DNA from: Pleurodeles waltl
Taxonomy: Eukaryota > Chordata > Amphibia > Caudata > Salamandridae
NCBI RefSeq assembly: GCF_031143425.1
Contig: NC_090447.1
Coordinates: 136,357,106 to 136,421,105, forward strand
Direction of reading: 5' to 3'
Length of the DNA: 64,000 nucleotides
Under the pieces are notes generated by a model. That model was not told where the DNA came from. It saw nothing but the letters and a program-made list of their open reading frames with translations, and searched no databases. Positions 9,662 to 22,634 of the stretch are shown one piece after another (the stretch's first letter is position 1; each line of letters opens with the position of its first letter). The position numbers were made by a program, and so were the translations under genes.

Positions 9662-10494
9662 TGAGAAAAGGGTGACATTGGTCAACCATGACTTCCACTG
9701 CGAACCCTCAGTGTCATGCATCAGACTACCACAAATCCCCTTTTCTTTCAAGTTTGGATGAGGTGCTGCTAGCTAGCCGAAAGGGTTGGGCCAACAGCTG
9801 CCAAGACGATCTGGGATTGACTCAGTCACCCACAAATTTTGGGGATGCCACCCTGAATCTAGCAGCCTCATTCCAATATTGGGAGACCTATGGCAGTAGG
9901 GAGAAAACAACACTAGCACCTGAATAGGGCTTGCCTGTCTCCACACAAAGAGCCTCTACCCCCTGTGGTGGGACTGGAGCCAGGGTACAAAAGGGAGGAT
10001 CTGTGGCCACATTAAAGCCACTTAAAAAGGTATAAGGGCCAGATGTATGGCCGCACCAAATCAGTACACTTCTGGACCTGAGGATACTTTACCAGGAAGA
10101 AAGACTGCTGTGCTGCTGAAAGGACTGCCACTCTACTGGAACTTTGTTGGACTTTGCTGGACTCCTGCTTTGCTGTGCCTGCCCTGTTGCCTACTGTCCT
10201 TCTTTCCTGGGAGCGAAAAGGACTGGATGTGCATCTCTTCATCCCCAGAACCAAGTGACTCCAGCTTGCTAGCTTGTCTCCTATTCTAAAGTCTCAGGGA
10301 TATCCTGCTTCAGATTCTGAACTCTACCAACTGAACATCCTTCCCTGTTGTCTAGCACTCACCTGGTTCCAACCGCAGAGATAATGCTGGACCTCCTATC
10401 TCACTCAAGATAGGGACTGAACAAATACAAAATCAACCCTTACTAACCCACTGCCTCCAAGAGGAAGGGAGGGAAGAGATAAACAAGAAAAGAT
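9662..10494. other. Unassigned, probable old dispersed repeat
   Basis: There is no recognisable gene. The part from about 9930 to 10330 is made of CTG/CCTG-rich phrases (CTGCTGTGCTGCTGAAAGG, CTTTGCTGTGCCTGCCCTG) and reads like an old dispersed non-coding repeat. A GGGCCAGATGTATG at about 10028 resembles the end of the small MITEs at 50936 and 60371. The open frame at 9688-9927 (79 codons) has no recognisable motif. Confidence 0.35.
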
Positions 10495-10497
10495 TAG

Positions 10498-11422
10498 GGC
10501 CCGTATTTATACTCCGTTTGCGCCGAATTAGCGTCGTTTTTTTCGACGCAAATTCGGCGCAAAACTAACGCCATATTTATACTTTGGCGTTAGACGCGTC
10601 TAGCGCCAAAGTATTGGCAAATAGCGTCATTTTTTTGCGTGAACGCCTTCCTTGCGTTAATGAGATGCAAGGAAGGCGTTCCCGTCTAAAAAAATGACGG
10701 CGACGCAAATGCGTCGTATTTATACTCCCGGGCAAAAATCACGCCCGGGAGTTGGCGGGTCAAAAAACCCCGCATTTGCGCCACTATTTAACGCCTGGGT
10801 CAGGGTAGGCGTTAAGGGGCCTGTGGGCTCAAAATGAGCCCACAGGTGCCCTCCCCTGCCCCCAGGGACCCCCCCTGCCACCCCTGCCCACCCCAGGAGG
10901 ACACCCAAGGATGGAGGGACCCACCCCAGGGACATTCAGGTAAGTTCAGGTAAGTATCATTTTTTATATTTTTTAATTTTTTTGGGTGGCATAGGGGGGC
11001 CTTATTTGTGCCCCCCTACATGCCACTATGCCCAATGACCATGCCCAGGGGACACAAGTCCCCTGGGCATGGCCATTGGGCAAGGGGGCATGACTCCTGT
11101 CTTTACTAAGACAGGAGTCATGAAATGGCGTCTGGGCGTCGTAAAAAATGGCGCAAATCGGGTTGAGGCGATTTTTTTGCCTCAACCTGACTTGCCCCAT
11201 TTTAAGACGCCCTAACGTCATTTTTTCCCAACGCCGGCGCTGCCTGGTCTACGTGTTTTTTTTCCACGCACACCAGGCAGCGCCGGTCTGCTTGCGCCGG
11301 CTAACGCCATTCCATAAATACGGCGCCCGCATGGCGCTTCAGAATGGCGTTAGACGGCGCTAAATTTTTTGACGCTAAACTGCGTTAGCGCAGTTTAGCG
11401 TCAAAAAGTATAAATATGGGCC
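10498..11422. mobile_element. Foldback MITE, Harbinger-type, copy 1 (925 bp)
   Basis: Ends are GGCCCGTATTTATACT on the left and its complement AGTATAAATATGGGCC on the right, flanked by TAG (10495-10497 and 11423-11425). The interior is packed with further inverted repeats, including CATGCCCAGGGGAC/GTCCCCTGGGCATG around 11040-11071 and CATGACTCCTGTC/GACAGGAGTCATG around 11089-11122. It has many CpG-containing GGCGTTAGACG-like words and no coding capacity. A second copy in inverse orientation is at 62039-62948. The 3-bp duplication and GGCCC ends suggest mobilisation by a Harbinger-like transposase. Confidence 0.85.
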
Positions 11423-11425
11423 TAG

Positions 11426-12661
11426 ATATCATCACTTAAGGGGACTACTCTGCTGCCTTGTGCATTGCCTAGTAGGATCAGGCTTCTCTGGACCTTGATG
11501 TCCCATGCAGGAATTAAACACTACAAACAACAAGAGAGAAAATTACCTATATGTTATCAACTTGAAATGATCTATCATTTTTTTATTTTATATGTACACT
11601 TGCAGACATCAACATAAAACTTGCATGAGGGAGAGCAGAAACCACTTCAAGAAGAAACTGGAGATTTGCTGAAAATTAGGCCAAGCCCTGATGCAGGTTT
11701 AGAGGGGGTATTTATACTGGAAGCAGAGAGTGTTCCAGAAGGCACTTGTCCCACAATGAATCATGGAATATTCCAAAGAACATGATAAAACGCAGGTGTT
11801 ACATGCAACGGGCACAAAGCCTTGCAAATGGCAGGGACAAATGTTTACTGGCGACAATAAACAAGTACAACAGAACCCCCAAGTAGATGAGGGTACAAAT
11901 TGATGGTTCACAGTGGAAGCGTTACTATCCTATATAGACATGTGATATCTACAGGTGCAAAATAGACTAAACTTGCATAGCAACAGAACAGGAGTGTCAA
12001 TGGTTCAGGCTTCATGGGAGGGAAATCATGGAGTGCTCAAGACTGGAAGGTGCTACAAGGAAAGCACGAATGGGAGTACTTGAGAAAGGGAGGCGCCACA
12101 AGAGAAGGGTGACATGAACCTGCCTAGTAAAACCCACAGCATTTAAGGAACAAGATGGAATTGTGACACCTGCCAAGAGGTGCCAATCCTGTCCTGGTCC
12201 TTGAAAGTGGGCTTTGCAGCTGTTCTTCTACAAAAATCAATACATCACCATCACTGCGGCAATCGGAACAACCGCATCTATCCTTGACACTGACACATTG
12301 TTGTTGCTGCTGAGGACAAGAACTTCATTTCGCCCATTTAGCAGCTCAGGATCGATGCATCACTATCAGCCCTGGCGCATCTGCTTTGCATAACTGGCTG
12401 TGCGGCTCAAAGCCATAGCCTCCATCTCAAAGAGCTCAATGCTGCACCTCGAGGACATTGCATCAACGACTGCATGGCTCAATTACAATGCATCACCTGA
12501 CTGAATGGATCAAAACCGACCCATCACCTTCACATTGCCTAATCTGCTCTCCACATCAGATGTTTTTTGTTTAGGTGTTTATAACTCACATGGCTGCCTT
12601 AGGGCTTGCCAGCACTACGTGGGAAGAGCTGAACAGTATGAGAATGATGGGGATGCTGGGG
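11426..12661. other. Unassigned non-coding stretch
   Basis: No gene or clear transposon end is visible. Frames are short and without motifs. It may contain old repeat remnants too diverged to recognise by eye. Confidence 0.4.
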
Positions 12662-13048
12662 TCTACTGAGGAAAAATCCAGGATTTGAGCCTTTTCCTAA
12701 AGCAGAGTTCCTAGTCTCTCTGCCTCAACTCATGGGGCATAGAACTCCAGAGTTTGGGAGCTAGACACGCAAATGATCTAGCTCCCCATCCAGCCATCCT
12801 AATTCTTGGGATTCTCAGTAGACTGTTGTGGGCAGATCTTAGTTATCTAATCAGGCTAGGGTAGCCTTCTGATCTTGGAAGGGCCTTAAAATGAATAGCT
12901 CTGTGTGCAATTTATAGCAACTTGAATTTGATTCTTGCTTCAATAAGCAGCCAGTGAAGCCTTTGAAAGCCTCTTTCACAGAATCAAACCTCTGAATTTT
13001 GATGAGTATTCTGGCTGCCACATTTTTGGACCACCTGCAGTTTCGATC
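12662..13048 (-). pseudogene. L2-type LINE, ORF2 C-terminal fragment
   Basis: Read on the - strand, the sequence gives the characteristic end of an L2-like reverse-transcriptase protein. AARILIKIQRFD is followed, after one frameshift, by HWLLIEARIKFKLL, then GARSFACLAPKLWSSMPHEL and FRKRLKSWIF. Three in-frame stops break it. Nothing of the catalytic domain is present upstream, so it is 5'-truncated, as LINE insertions usually are. Confidence 0.8.
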
Positions 13049-14230
13049 TTCGACTTTAACGCAACCCTCTATCCAAAGTACTGTTTTAGCTGGAAAAGGT
13101 TAGTCCCTGTAGCTGGCCGGTTCTCCTTCGTGGTTAGCCTGAACTTTGGATTCACCCTTGTTTAGCGTAACCAGATTGCCCCGGTTGACACCTTAAGTTT
13201 GTGTGCACTACACATGCAGATATATTTTAAAAATTCATACCTTGACTTCTACTTTTTGGGATTTTAGTTGTTTTGGAATTGTTTTGTTCAATATATTAAG
13301 ATCAATTTTTCTAACCTGATGTGGCATAGTTTTGAGTGGTATTTTCACTGCTTTACAGTTTTAAGTGTTGCACAAATACTTTACACATTGCCTCTTAAGT
13401 TAAGCCTGACTGCTCTGTGCCAAGCTACCAGAGGGTAAGCACAGGTTAATTTAGGGTCTGCATCTGACTTAACCTAACTAGGATTGTGGTCCCTACCTCT
13501 GCCAACTAGAGACACTTTTTCTAACATGTGTGTAGATTGTACAAATGATGTCATGTGTGGTTACTCTCACATTCGATACACGTGCGGCCTCTCAAGGTCA
13601 GAGGAACACATTTATTCTATGATCACTTTGTACCTGCTATTTATTAGTTAACACAGGACCCCCAAAATATTAGTTGCATTTCATGCAAACTGATATCCTG
13701 GTATTGGACTGACCTTATACATCCTGTGTGGCATAGGTATGATGCAAATTCAGAAGGAGTCTGGGCATGAATATCTGCATGTTTTCAATGCAAGCACAAT
13801 TTGTATACTTTAGGATCTCTTCAGTATAAGCATTGAGGCTATCATATGTGCTAGATCATGTTGTCATGCTCACCGCTCTAGATATATGTGGATGAGTGAA
13901 ACAGTGTTATTGTCTCACATGCCTCACAGCCCCAGTTTTAGCTGGGAGGTATCTGCATGTTTAATAAGTCCTTTTCACTTTGTGCCAATAAAGTAACTGA
14001 AGCTTGTTGTCACATCATGACCTTCAATTACCAGGCAAGAGATTCTGCATAATGCCATCATAGTGAATATACTTGATGTTGGGGCATTACAATGGGGGGC
14101 ATAAGGTAATAGTGACTTTGGCTGCATCTCCTTGAGATGCTAAGAAGTGTGTTTTGTATATACACATCCACTGTGGTATAAGTAGTCCTGTTTACAACAG
14201 ACATACAACACTATCGTTTATAAGAATCAA
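13049..14230. other. Unassigned non-coding stretch
   Basis: AT-rich DNA without a recognisable gene or repeat end. Confidence 0.4.
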
Positions 14231-14236
14231 TTTATT
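14231..14236 (-). terminator. Candidate polyadenylation signal for the 14.5-15.3 kb gene
   Basis: TTTATT on the + strand is AATAAA on the - strand. It lies about 300 bases downstream of the decayed - strand frame. Confidence 0.35.
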
Positions 14237-14542
14237 TACAAATGTTGGTTGGTCTACATAAGCATTTTTGCATTGTTTGAGGCAACAACACCAAAAATGC
14301 TTGCGAGCAAAGGATGTCCATACAGAGTGCATTTAGGAGGCATGCCATGCAACATAAAGAAGTGAAAAGAATTTCAGTGAGCAGGTATAAATTGCCATTA
14401 GGGAAGGTAGGCCTCTTCAACGGTCCACAAGTAGGTAACATTTACAGGCACACAAAAAAAGGGCAGTACTAGGTGACAAAGGAAGTAGTATGATGTTGGA
14501 CACAGGACCACTGAGGACCTGGCCAGGGGTCAGAGGCAAATG

Positions 14543-15334
14543 TTACCTGGGAGTGGTCTTATGGAAATTGGGGAAACCCACATCTTCCTCCTCTGGTGGG
14601 TGTTGGGCCTCCCCTGCAGTTGGTGGTGTTTGTGTGGGAGGCATCTGGGGCACACACACAACAGGGGCCAAAGATATGTCTCCCCTGTTCCTGAAAGCAT
14701 TTGTCTTTGCCCACAAGGAAGGCAGCACAGCACTGCAAAGGGTCTAATGACTTCTTAACAATGCCACAATGTCTTTATGGTGGGCACTCATTGTTGCCAT
14801 GTAGGAGTCCAAATTGCACTTCATAGATGCCATGATGATGGTAACGATGATCCCCACCTTCGTGGTGTCAGATGTTGAGGCCTTTTTACTTGTCTGTGAT
14901 TCATGACTTCACCAATCTCAGCAAGGGCCTCATCAAACAAATGGAGCCAAATGTAGGTGTCTGTACTAACCTTATTAGGGCTCAGACAACTACAAACTCC
15001 ATCTAGGGTGCCAGCTCTGGTCTCCATCACTGCCTGCACCTCATCAATCATCTGCTTCTGGTTTCCTATCACTCGCCATTGGAAAACAACTTGGGGAGGG
15101 TCCTTGGAGTCTGCAGCTGGGCTTATATTAGCAGATTGGGCATGTCCTGCGGGTGGCAGTTTCTCCTGAGAACCTGCAACACTGCCATCCTTTGCCATGT
15201 CTGAGAAAGGTGATTCTATGGAGCTCAGGAGTTGCTGGAAGGTGTCATCATCCATGGGGAGCAGGATGTCATCACCAACACATTGGTTATCCAGGAGAGG
15301 CTGTCGGACAGGAGGTGTTGTTTGTCCCTCTACA
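14543..15334 (-). pseudogene. Decayed transposon-like accessory gene, last exon
   Basis: A - strand frame of up to 193 codons (15402-14821) is the longest non-repetitive frame in the window. A plausible acceptor (TTTAATTGTAG) at about 15335 suggests that the real exon starts there with EGQTTPPVRQPL. An acidic segment (PMDDDTFQQLL) follows, then a probable helix (NQKQMIDEVQAVMETRAG). Near 14870 a frameshift moves the sense to the frame ending at 14543, whose tail is Pro/Glu-rich (TPPTAGEAQHPPEEED). The order (acidic part, coiled coil, Pro-rich tail in a last exon) resembles the Harbinger Myb-like proteins elsewhere in the window, but there is no DNA-binding domain to prove it. I do not recognise the protein. 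Confidence 0.4.
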
Positions 15335-15402
15335 ATTAAATTGTAATATGTTAATATTGATCTATGATAGATGTTGACAATAGTAATTTTGGTGACAAAC
15401 AT

Positions 15403-18061
15403 ACTTTTTTATCATTCACTTTATGTTACTCATAGATATTACATACAGTAAATGAAGGCAAGTTACACTGTTTTCACCTTGCATATGTCACTATGTGTAC
15501 ATTGTGCACACAACCACTGTATGACAAGTGGGGCAGTTTCCAGTAAATCAATTTAGAAGCCTGAGTGTGGATTAACTAACTACAGGCATCAAACTGCCAA
15601 GAGTTGAGAGAAGACCCATTAAAAATGTGAGGACTCCTTCCTCAGCCCTTATTCTTGTGGTGTAAGTGCCTTTAATGACTGGCAGCAGAGATCTCAGAAA
15701 GGGGGTATCTGCAGCTTTGAAACAGCTGGCAGTTATCTTACCCTAAATAGCAGCACCATGTATTACAGCAGCCAGATTTTGGCCTTGTAAATGTCCAATG
15801 AAAAATGTTTCACTCCTATCATCTATTGAAAGTAAAACATACCTGAAACCTTGCTCAAACCCATTCTATACTTATTTACATATTTATTTGGCTATAAAGG
15901 GCACAATTCAATCAATGCATCTTTGCAGTACAGGGAAATTGCTCAACAGAGATCCAGTTGTAGAACCTTCCCCAGTTGGGAGCGAGGAACCATAGAGGAA
16001 CTCCTAATGCTAGCAGCATGATTAAAAGAGAGATCTTGAGTAGACACAGATTTTCTGATCCGAGAGTCTTCCCTAGAACTCATGGTTTAGCCACAGTTGT
16101 TAGAAAGTAGGAACAGGTCTTATGGAAGACTGGTGCACTGTTCAAAGTTTTCACCACCACTAATATCAAGGTATTCAAAGTGACAGACTTGATCTTCTGC
16201 TAAAGTAAAGTTGCTCTACATCAGTCCTGATTCCATCTTAAACTCTCGTCGTTACAACTTGTTGGGCATGCTCTACTACTGTTTTTCTCCCCAGTAATTA
16301 TCAGTGGTAGACAGATGTACAACAGGTACCCCTAGTTCTTTCATACATGCATTATTAGTGAAAAGGAGGATGAGCACTCTTCTAAGCTTCAACCTCATTA
16401 GAGGCATGGCAGCATTTTTTAATTTATGGACTTGTATCATCCATCCAATGACTGAATTATATTAGGGTCAATACAGTTCATGGCTTCAACTCAGGTCAGC
16501 ACATATGATTAATTTGAACATCCCTTCCTGTCTGCCCAGAAAAGTGAGTCCTTGCAGAAATAGATACATCTAATCCTTAAAAAGCATCCTTCAGGAATCA
16601 GTGAGCTTCATGTTTACTCACTATTTACAAAAATGTAGAATGAACACAATATTGAATGCTGTTTGCAGGTCAATAAATGACAAGAAAGGTTTTATTTCCT
16701 GAATTATGTACACCCCAAATTACGAGAATGACCACCTCAATAACTGCACCTCTTGTAGCAAGGTTTATAATATGCCACTCACTAGAGCACTGATAGAGCC
16801 TAATTATCCATATTTTCACATTGATTTTGGAGTAAGAGTCCAGGGGGTTATTAGCCAAAAAGCAAAGCTGCATGTCTCCCTGAAATACCACAGGTTCTGC
16901 ATATTTCATGTCATCCTTTGTACTTGATGCATGATGGCGGGTTTTTAGTTAAAGATTTATCTTCCCCACAGGATCTTGCCTTCTTTTGAAAGGAGATATG
17001 CTAAAAGGAAGATTTGCTGTAGTGCCATTATCTAAGTATGTAAAGTAATGTACCCGCGATAGACTAAACATCTTTTACCTATAGGACACAATGAAGGTGA
17101 CCACTATGAGACAGGCCTAACTATTGAGGCACTTTTTGGGTCCCGGACACTGTGTAATCATCACCAGGCATTTCTTTGATCATTTGTCTCTGCATATAAT
17201 GTTTAAAGTACCCCCTGCAGTATATCATAAGAGTGTTGCAAGTCACCAAGAAATTCAATCACTTTCATTAGGTTATGAAACTCCGATATGTCTTGCAATA
17301 TCCTTATCATGTATGCCAGTTAGTGCTACATCACATATAATACATGGTCATACCATCATCTTTCCCACAATCTACTTAAAATCTCACCATATGAAAGAGT
17401 GAGAATGTTTGCAAACATGAATAAACATAACACCATTAGTTCAAAATTATAGTCATCATACTTTAGATATTTGTCTAAACAGCCATTAGAAACAGCTCAA
17501 TACAAGTCAATTATGCTCTGTGACCTGACTTTCACCTGGGCTGCTAGCTCTAGCAGCAGGCATTGTGGCATCATAACTTGATTGTAATAACTTATTATAG
17601 TCACGTTTTGAAGAAGAAAAGAAAGAAATAAGCAACTGGTGTTTATACAAGGATTACAGAATCCCACATTTTTTAAAGAAGTTAGAGACTGCTTTTTGTA
17701 CAGGGGTTACATAATCCCATGTATTAAACCTCTATATTGCATCACATAGTAATTATAATTTAGTGTGATGTGTAGTGCCTTTCACCATGTGAGATTTCTT
17801 TCTCTTAGTCGTTACCATGTGGAAGAGGTTGTGAACACTTCAGAGTCCCTTAAAATAGATGTCTGGATAGGATACATGACATTATATCTTGTTAATTGTC
17901 ATATAAAATGTTTAAAAGACAGCTAAATTAAGATTTTTAAACCTAAACAACATCATTTCTTAAGCTCCTTCAGGTTGTTCCCACAAGTGTTAAGGCAAAC
18001 TTTACCATGTTATACTGTTAACAATGCACAGAATTGATACCATTATTTATATGCCAAACAC
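15403..18061. other. Unassigned AT-rich stretch
   Basis: No gene, RNA gene or repeat end could be supported in this 2.6 kb. Frames are at most about 90 codons and lack motifs. Confidence 0.4.
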
Positions 18062-18064
18062 ATA

Positions 18065-19256
18065 GGTGTTCATTCCTACCCTGGCAGTCCTTAACTGCCA
18101 GGGCCGCGGTGGCTGTCTTCACAGCCAAAGGGTTGTCGGTGAAGACCGCCAGATTACGAGTGTTGCAGTTTAGCCTGTGCCAAACGCCACTTACCTGTTC
18201 CTACCACCAGGGCGGTTGGACCTGCTGGGGTGGAGATGAGCATCTCCGTCCCGGCGGTCCAACCAATACCACCGGCGTTATTACAAGTCCCCTTTCTGTC
18301 AGGGATTTCGTGGTAGCAGCACCGCCATGTAATCCCTGGTAGAAAGGCTACCGGTGGCAGGAATTTGCATTCCTGTCTCATGTATACGACTCCCTCACCC
18401 ACCCTTAATCTACCCAAGAGCCCCACCCCCCTTCCCTTACAACATTACCACCCCCGAACCCCCGTAACCCACCACCCCTGCTCTAAATAGTGAACCACCC
18501 ACCCCTGATCCCCATAATCACCCCCCACCCCGCATACACGCATGCACCCACATGTACCCACAGACACGCACACCCTGCACTCACTCACTCGCACTCACAG
18601 CACCCTTACACACAACCACATCATGCAAAACAACCAAATCCATACACACACAGACGCTCACAGGCACATCATCCCCACTCGCGCATGCACTCAGTACATT
18701 CACCCCATTAAAATGCATACACACTCCACCCCCACCCCTCCTCTTCTCAAAATAAATACACACACAACCCTCTCCCCTGTCTACATGCATGCATCATGCA
18801 CCTTGACCAAGCATTCACATTCACCCACACACCCATCACCATCACCTCATTTACACACAAACAAACACACATGCACAAACACTCCCCTCCCGCCCCCCCA
18901 TTCAGTACACGCATACACACACTCATACACATAAATTCACACACTCAACCCACCTCCCCTTGCGGAGGACACTGACCTCGTACGACGAGGTGTTCCTCCC
19001 TGAGGGGATGAGACCCAGCGCTCCCACTACAGGCAGCGCCCTGCCATCAGGACATCTCCAGGCTGTATTACCGGTTGTAGTACTGCGGGCAGTGTCCTAA
19101 TGGCGGGGCGGGCTGGTGGTGGAACCACCCCTATGCCTCTGACCGCCAGCACCACTACTGGAGGATTTCTGCCCAAACTGTTGCGGAAATCCTTCAGTAC
19201 TCGTAATATGGCTGTCGGCGACTAAGGAAAAGACCGCTGAAGTCAGAATGACCACC
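18065..19256. mobile_element. Harbinger-type MITE with CA-rich core (1.19 kb)
   Basis: The left end is GGTGTTCATTCCTACCCTGGCAG. The right end, complemented, is GGTGGTCATTCTGACTTCAGCGG, which resembles the GGTGGTCAT...TGGCGGT ends of Harbinger element 1. Flanks are ATA (18062-18064) and TTA (19257-19259), one mismatch apart. The interior from about 18400 to 18950 is a long C/A-rich low-complexity run, like the leader of the large elements. It is therefore probably an internally deleted derivative. No coding capacity. Confidence 0.75.
18400..18950. repeat. CA/CCA-rich low-complexity region
   Basis: Irregular CACACA, ACCCAC and CATGCA runs. They generate spurious frames of up to 130 codons on either strand (18542-18934). 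Confidence 0.85.
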
Positions 19257-19259
19257 TTA

Positions 19260-21310
19260 ATTTGTGTGTGGTTACCTTACCTGCTGATCAAATATTTCCT
19301 ATTAAATGTCCACTAAGTGTGTACAATGCTACCAAAAGTAACAAACACCAAAAATTAAGATTGTGACGATCATATATATTCATTTCTCTATAAAATCAGA
19401 CTATTTTTGTTCAATTTTAATTATTTTATAAGTGTAGGATATATCTGTAAGAAGAAATTACATTTCAAAACTGTACAAATTAAACACAATTCCAAGAAAC
19501 AAATATACACTGTAATTTTTTATGATTAATTTGATCATAAACAGCCAGTAGAAAATTAACCAGCAATAGCTTTCTTCAGTTAGAAGTTATTTTGGCAGCA
19601 TTACATTTTTAAACATTGCTTGTTCTGACAAAACATTTGCTGCTTTGTTGAAAAGGATCAGTATTGTTTGCTGATGATTAAAACGTGTTATACTTTTCAT
19701 GCATGACCAGACAAAGAGGAGGAATGATATGCACCACTGTGTACATATTACTCGCATTAAGTACTTCATTATGTTTCAAGTTACTTTTAAGTGTCCCAAG
19801 TATTAGAATGGGTGGAACAAACAAATCAACAAGCAAAATGTGAAATAGAACATACTTTGTGAAAGGATCTTACACTTGAGGAACAGTGCAATATAGTTTT
19901 TTTAATAGAGTAAAGAAACTACTCAATTGTGAACACAAAACAGGTTATATATCTGCTTTCAATATGGCCTAGATCACTAAGATGTTCAAATTAAGAGTGA
20001 TCATTTATTGGTCGTCATCTTGTACCTACATCTGATCAAGTTGCCTTTTGACCTTCATATATACCTTTCTCTACACATTCCTTTCCCTCCCCCTAAGGGC
20101 AATATAATATTGAAGGAAGTGGAGTCTTGGAAGAAAAATACTAAATGTCGGAGGAATGGAGAAGGGTGCATAATGGTAAAGTAATATTAGGTAAGGGATA
20201 AGACTAATTCAACAACCGGCTAGTGTAATGAGGATGGCTAGGCTGGGGGACTGATGTGTGAGCAGAATTTACATTGGTAAGGTGTTATACATGACTCCGT
20301 GGTGGCCCAAAGTGGAAAGAATTATTTTTATAGAAGGATTTACTCACATTGTTTCACAAAACAAACTCCACAAAGGTGATGAAGGTGGTTGCCATACCTA
20401 AATTAAATGTAAAAATCTGAAGGGGGAAGAGGAAAATGGAGGTTATGAGCCACACTCCTCATATACAGTTTCACAATTAAGAGAGAGTACCTGAGTCATC
20501 AAGGGTTGGCCTACTGGATATAGTACAAATACATTTTTCTTAAAGGAACTTTCATTCATTTAATTTTATCCAGTGACATGCTTCATTGTCATTTTTTCAG
20601 ACCCCGTGAGGCTTAAGGCATGCTGCGACCTCTTTCTGAAGTTCTTTGTCTACTTCTAAATATGTTAATCTCTGGATATTTGTGTATGTCTGCATTAACT
20701 ATCATACATTATATCTCTCCAGAGTGCAATATATTTCTTAGTCACTCACAATTCACTCAAGACTTAAATAGAAGCCAGGAGAGATAAACTTTAAATAAAA
20801 GAACACTGGCAGTGATCTCATTAAAAGTGTAGCTGTGATCTGGGCATGAATTACAAAGTATCATATGTTTAGTAGTACTACAATAGTTCTAATCACATAT
20901 TGCAAAATGCTATTCGCATATCTACATGTGTATGTCATCACCTCTACTGCTCCTATCTTTTCTGGATGGTCATACGACCAGGTTTTAAAGATCACACAGA
21001 TGTGCACATGTGTTTGTAGTAAATGTGGGAGGGGCAGGGGAGAAGCTGGAAAATGGGAAATACTTACTCCCAAATATGACAGGTAACATCCACATAGAAA
21101 TGAAAAAGTCCATTCTTTATTAATAAACTGCACTTCTACAATTACAACGGAAAGGGATCAAAAACAGTAGTGTATGTATTCCAGCACATCCTTTGTGTCA
21201 GTCCACCCTCATAAATGCCCAACCACTGATACTACAGTACACTCCCACAAGAAATAAAGCAGCCACCAAATAACTATAGAAATACAGTGGAAATAAAATA
21301 ACATTGTTTT
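19260..21310. other. Unassigned AT-rich stretch
   Basis: Two kilobases of AT-rich sequence without recognisable coding, RNA or repeat features. Confidence 0.4.
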
Positions 21311-21328
21311 TCTTAAATCCAATATTTG

Positions 21329-22634
21329 TTATCTTAATCTTAAAAGCAAACCATGTTTAATTTTATTACAAGTCATATTTTGAATGAGCTGCAACTTTTG
21401 TGTTGCATATTTAGGGAAGGAAACATACAAACAATTGTAGTAGTCCAACTGAGATTCCACAGTGGCATGTAAAATGTCAAATATTTGATTTTGTGGTATC
21501 TTGTCACTTACTTTCCTCGTTTGATTCACACGAAGAAAACAAGAATAAGCCAATTTTACATGTTGTGCTGAAAATGTCTATTTATTTTTCAATATAAACC
21601 TGAGATTATATACTGAATTTCTAGGTGTTGGCATACCCTTAATTATGGTGGACACCACTGAGTGGCCAAACTGAGGGAGAACCTCCCAGAATCAGGATTC
21701 CATGTGGGCAGCATTTTATTTGGAACAGTTCACTTTTGTCCTTGTAGTGGCTGACGCTATACAGTTAAACAGAGACTGTGATACTTGCACATTGCCATCA
21801 AATCTGATGATCATTTGGGTGTCATTTACATACAAGATTACATCTAGATTAAAAGATGTGATGAGGCATCTTTGAAAGGTAATGTATACATTGAATAAGG
21901 GGAACTAAGAGGGTACCTTGGCATCTTTAGACATACAGGTAGGTAAAGAAACTGCTTGACTATGGTTTTAAAAAAGAAAATATTTCAGTCATTTTATTGT
22001 TTTATAGCAATTTCTCCTAGTCATAAAATAAGAGTGGAATTGCACACTGTTTCAAAAGTTGAATATAGATCCAGGAGAATTAGTGCTGCATTTCACCTTT
22101 ATTAATGATCATCAACTGCTTATTCCTTAAAGCTTGAAGAGTCAACATTGCTATCTGCTAAGTCTTTCAGCTGTCCTGATATTCATCTAGCCAACTATTT
22201 TCCTTGATGAAAAGGGAAAGTGTAAGATTAATGATCTTTTCATTGACATCACAGGTTATATTGAAATAAGTCTGAAATTGCTCTAAATATTTGGATTTAA
22301 TGAGGATTTCTTTGATATAGGTCAGAGAGCACAATTCCAGTTGGGAAAGAAGGTGGACAATTTTGATTTCACCTCCAAGGCAAATTAAGCACTGCCTCAA
22401 TTTAAATTAAAAAAAAACAAGGGACATTTCTAATATCATTACTCTCCTTGCTTCTAAACGATCTTTAACGTAGATCTATCCATTAATCCACTAACCTCTG
22501 AAAAGATCTGTACATTAATCTGATCTTGTCTAAAAAATAGGTTACTAATACATCGCATAATTGAGCTGTATCACGTATTTGGGTAGAACAACTAGCCAGA
22601 TTAGCTAGTCCATGCACAATTTTGAAGACTTTCC
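21329..22634 (-). pseudogene. L2-type LINE, reverse transcriptase part (first duplicate)
   Basis: On the - strand the frames give, in order: a linker with LVTYFLDKI near 22540; LDLYSTFE near 22060, matching reverse-transcriptase motif A; YVNDTQ near 21820 in place of the catalytic YADD-type box (Asp-Asp reads Asn-Asp); and SQLDYYNCLYVSFP with KLQLIQNM near 21370-21460, the conserved thumb region. Stops and frameshifts are frequent. The TTAA element at 22635 cuts it upstream. The sequence continues with the endonuclease part at 29553-30230. It lacks the C-terminus and 3' end. Confidence 0.8.

Noticed and set aside
18542..18934. 130-codon frame
   Set aside because: His/Thr/Pro-only translation of a CA-rich tract inside a MITE.
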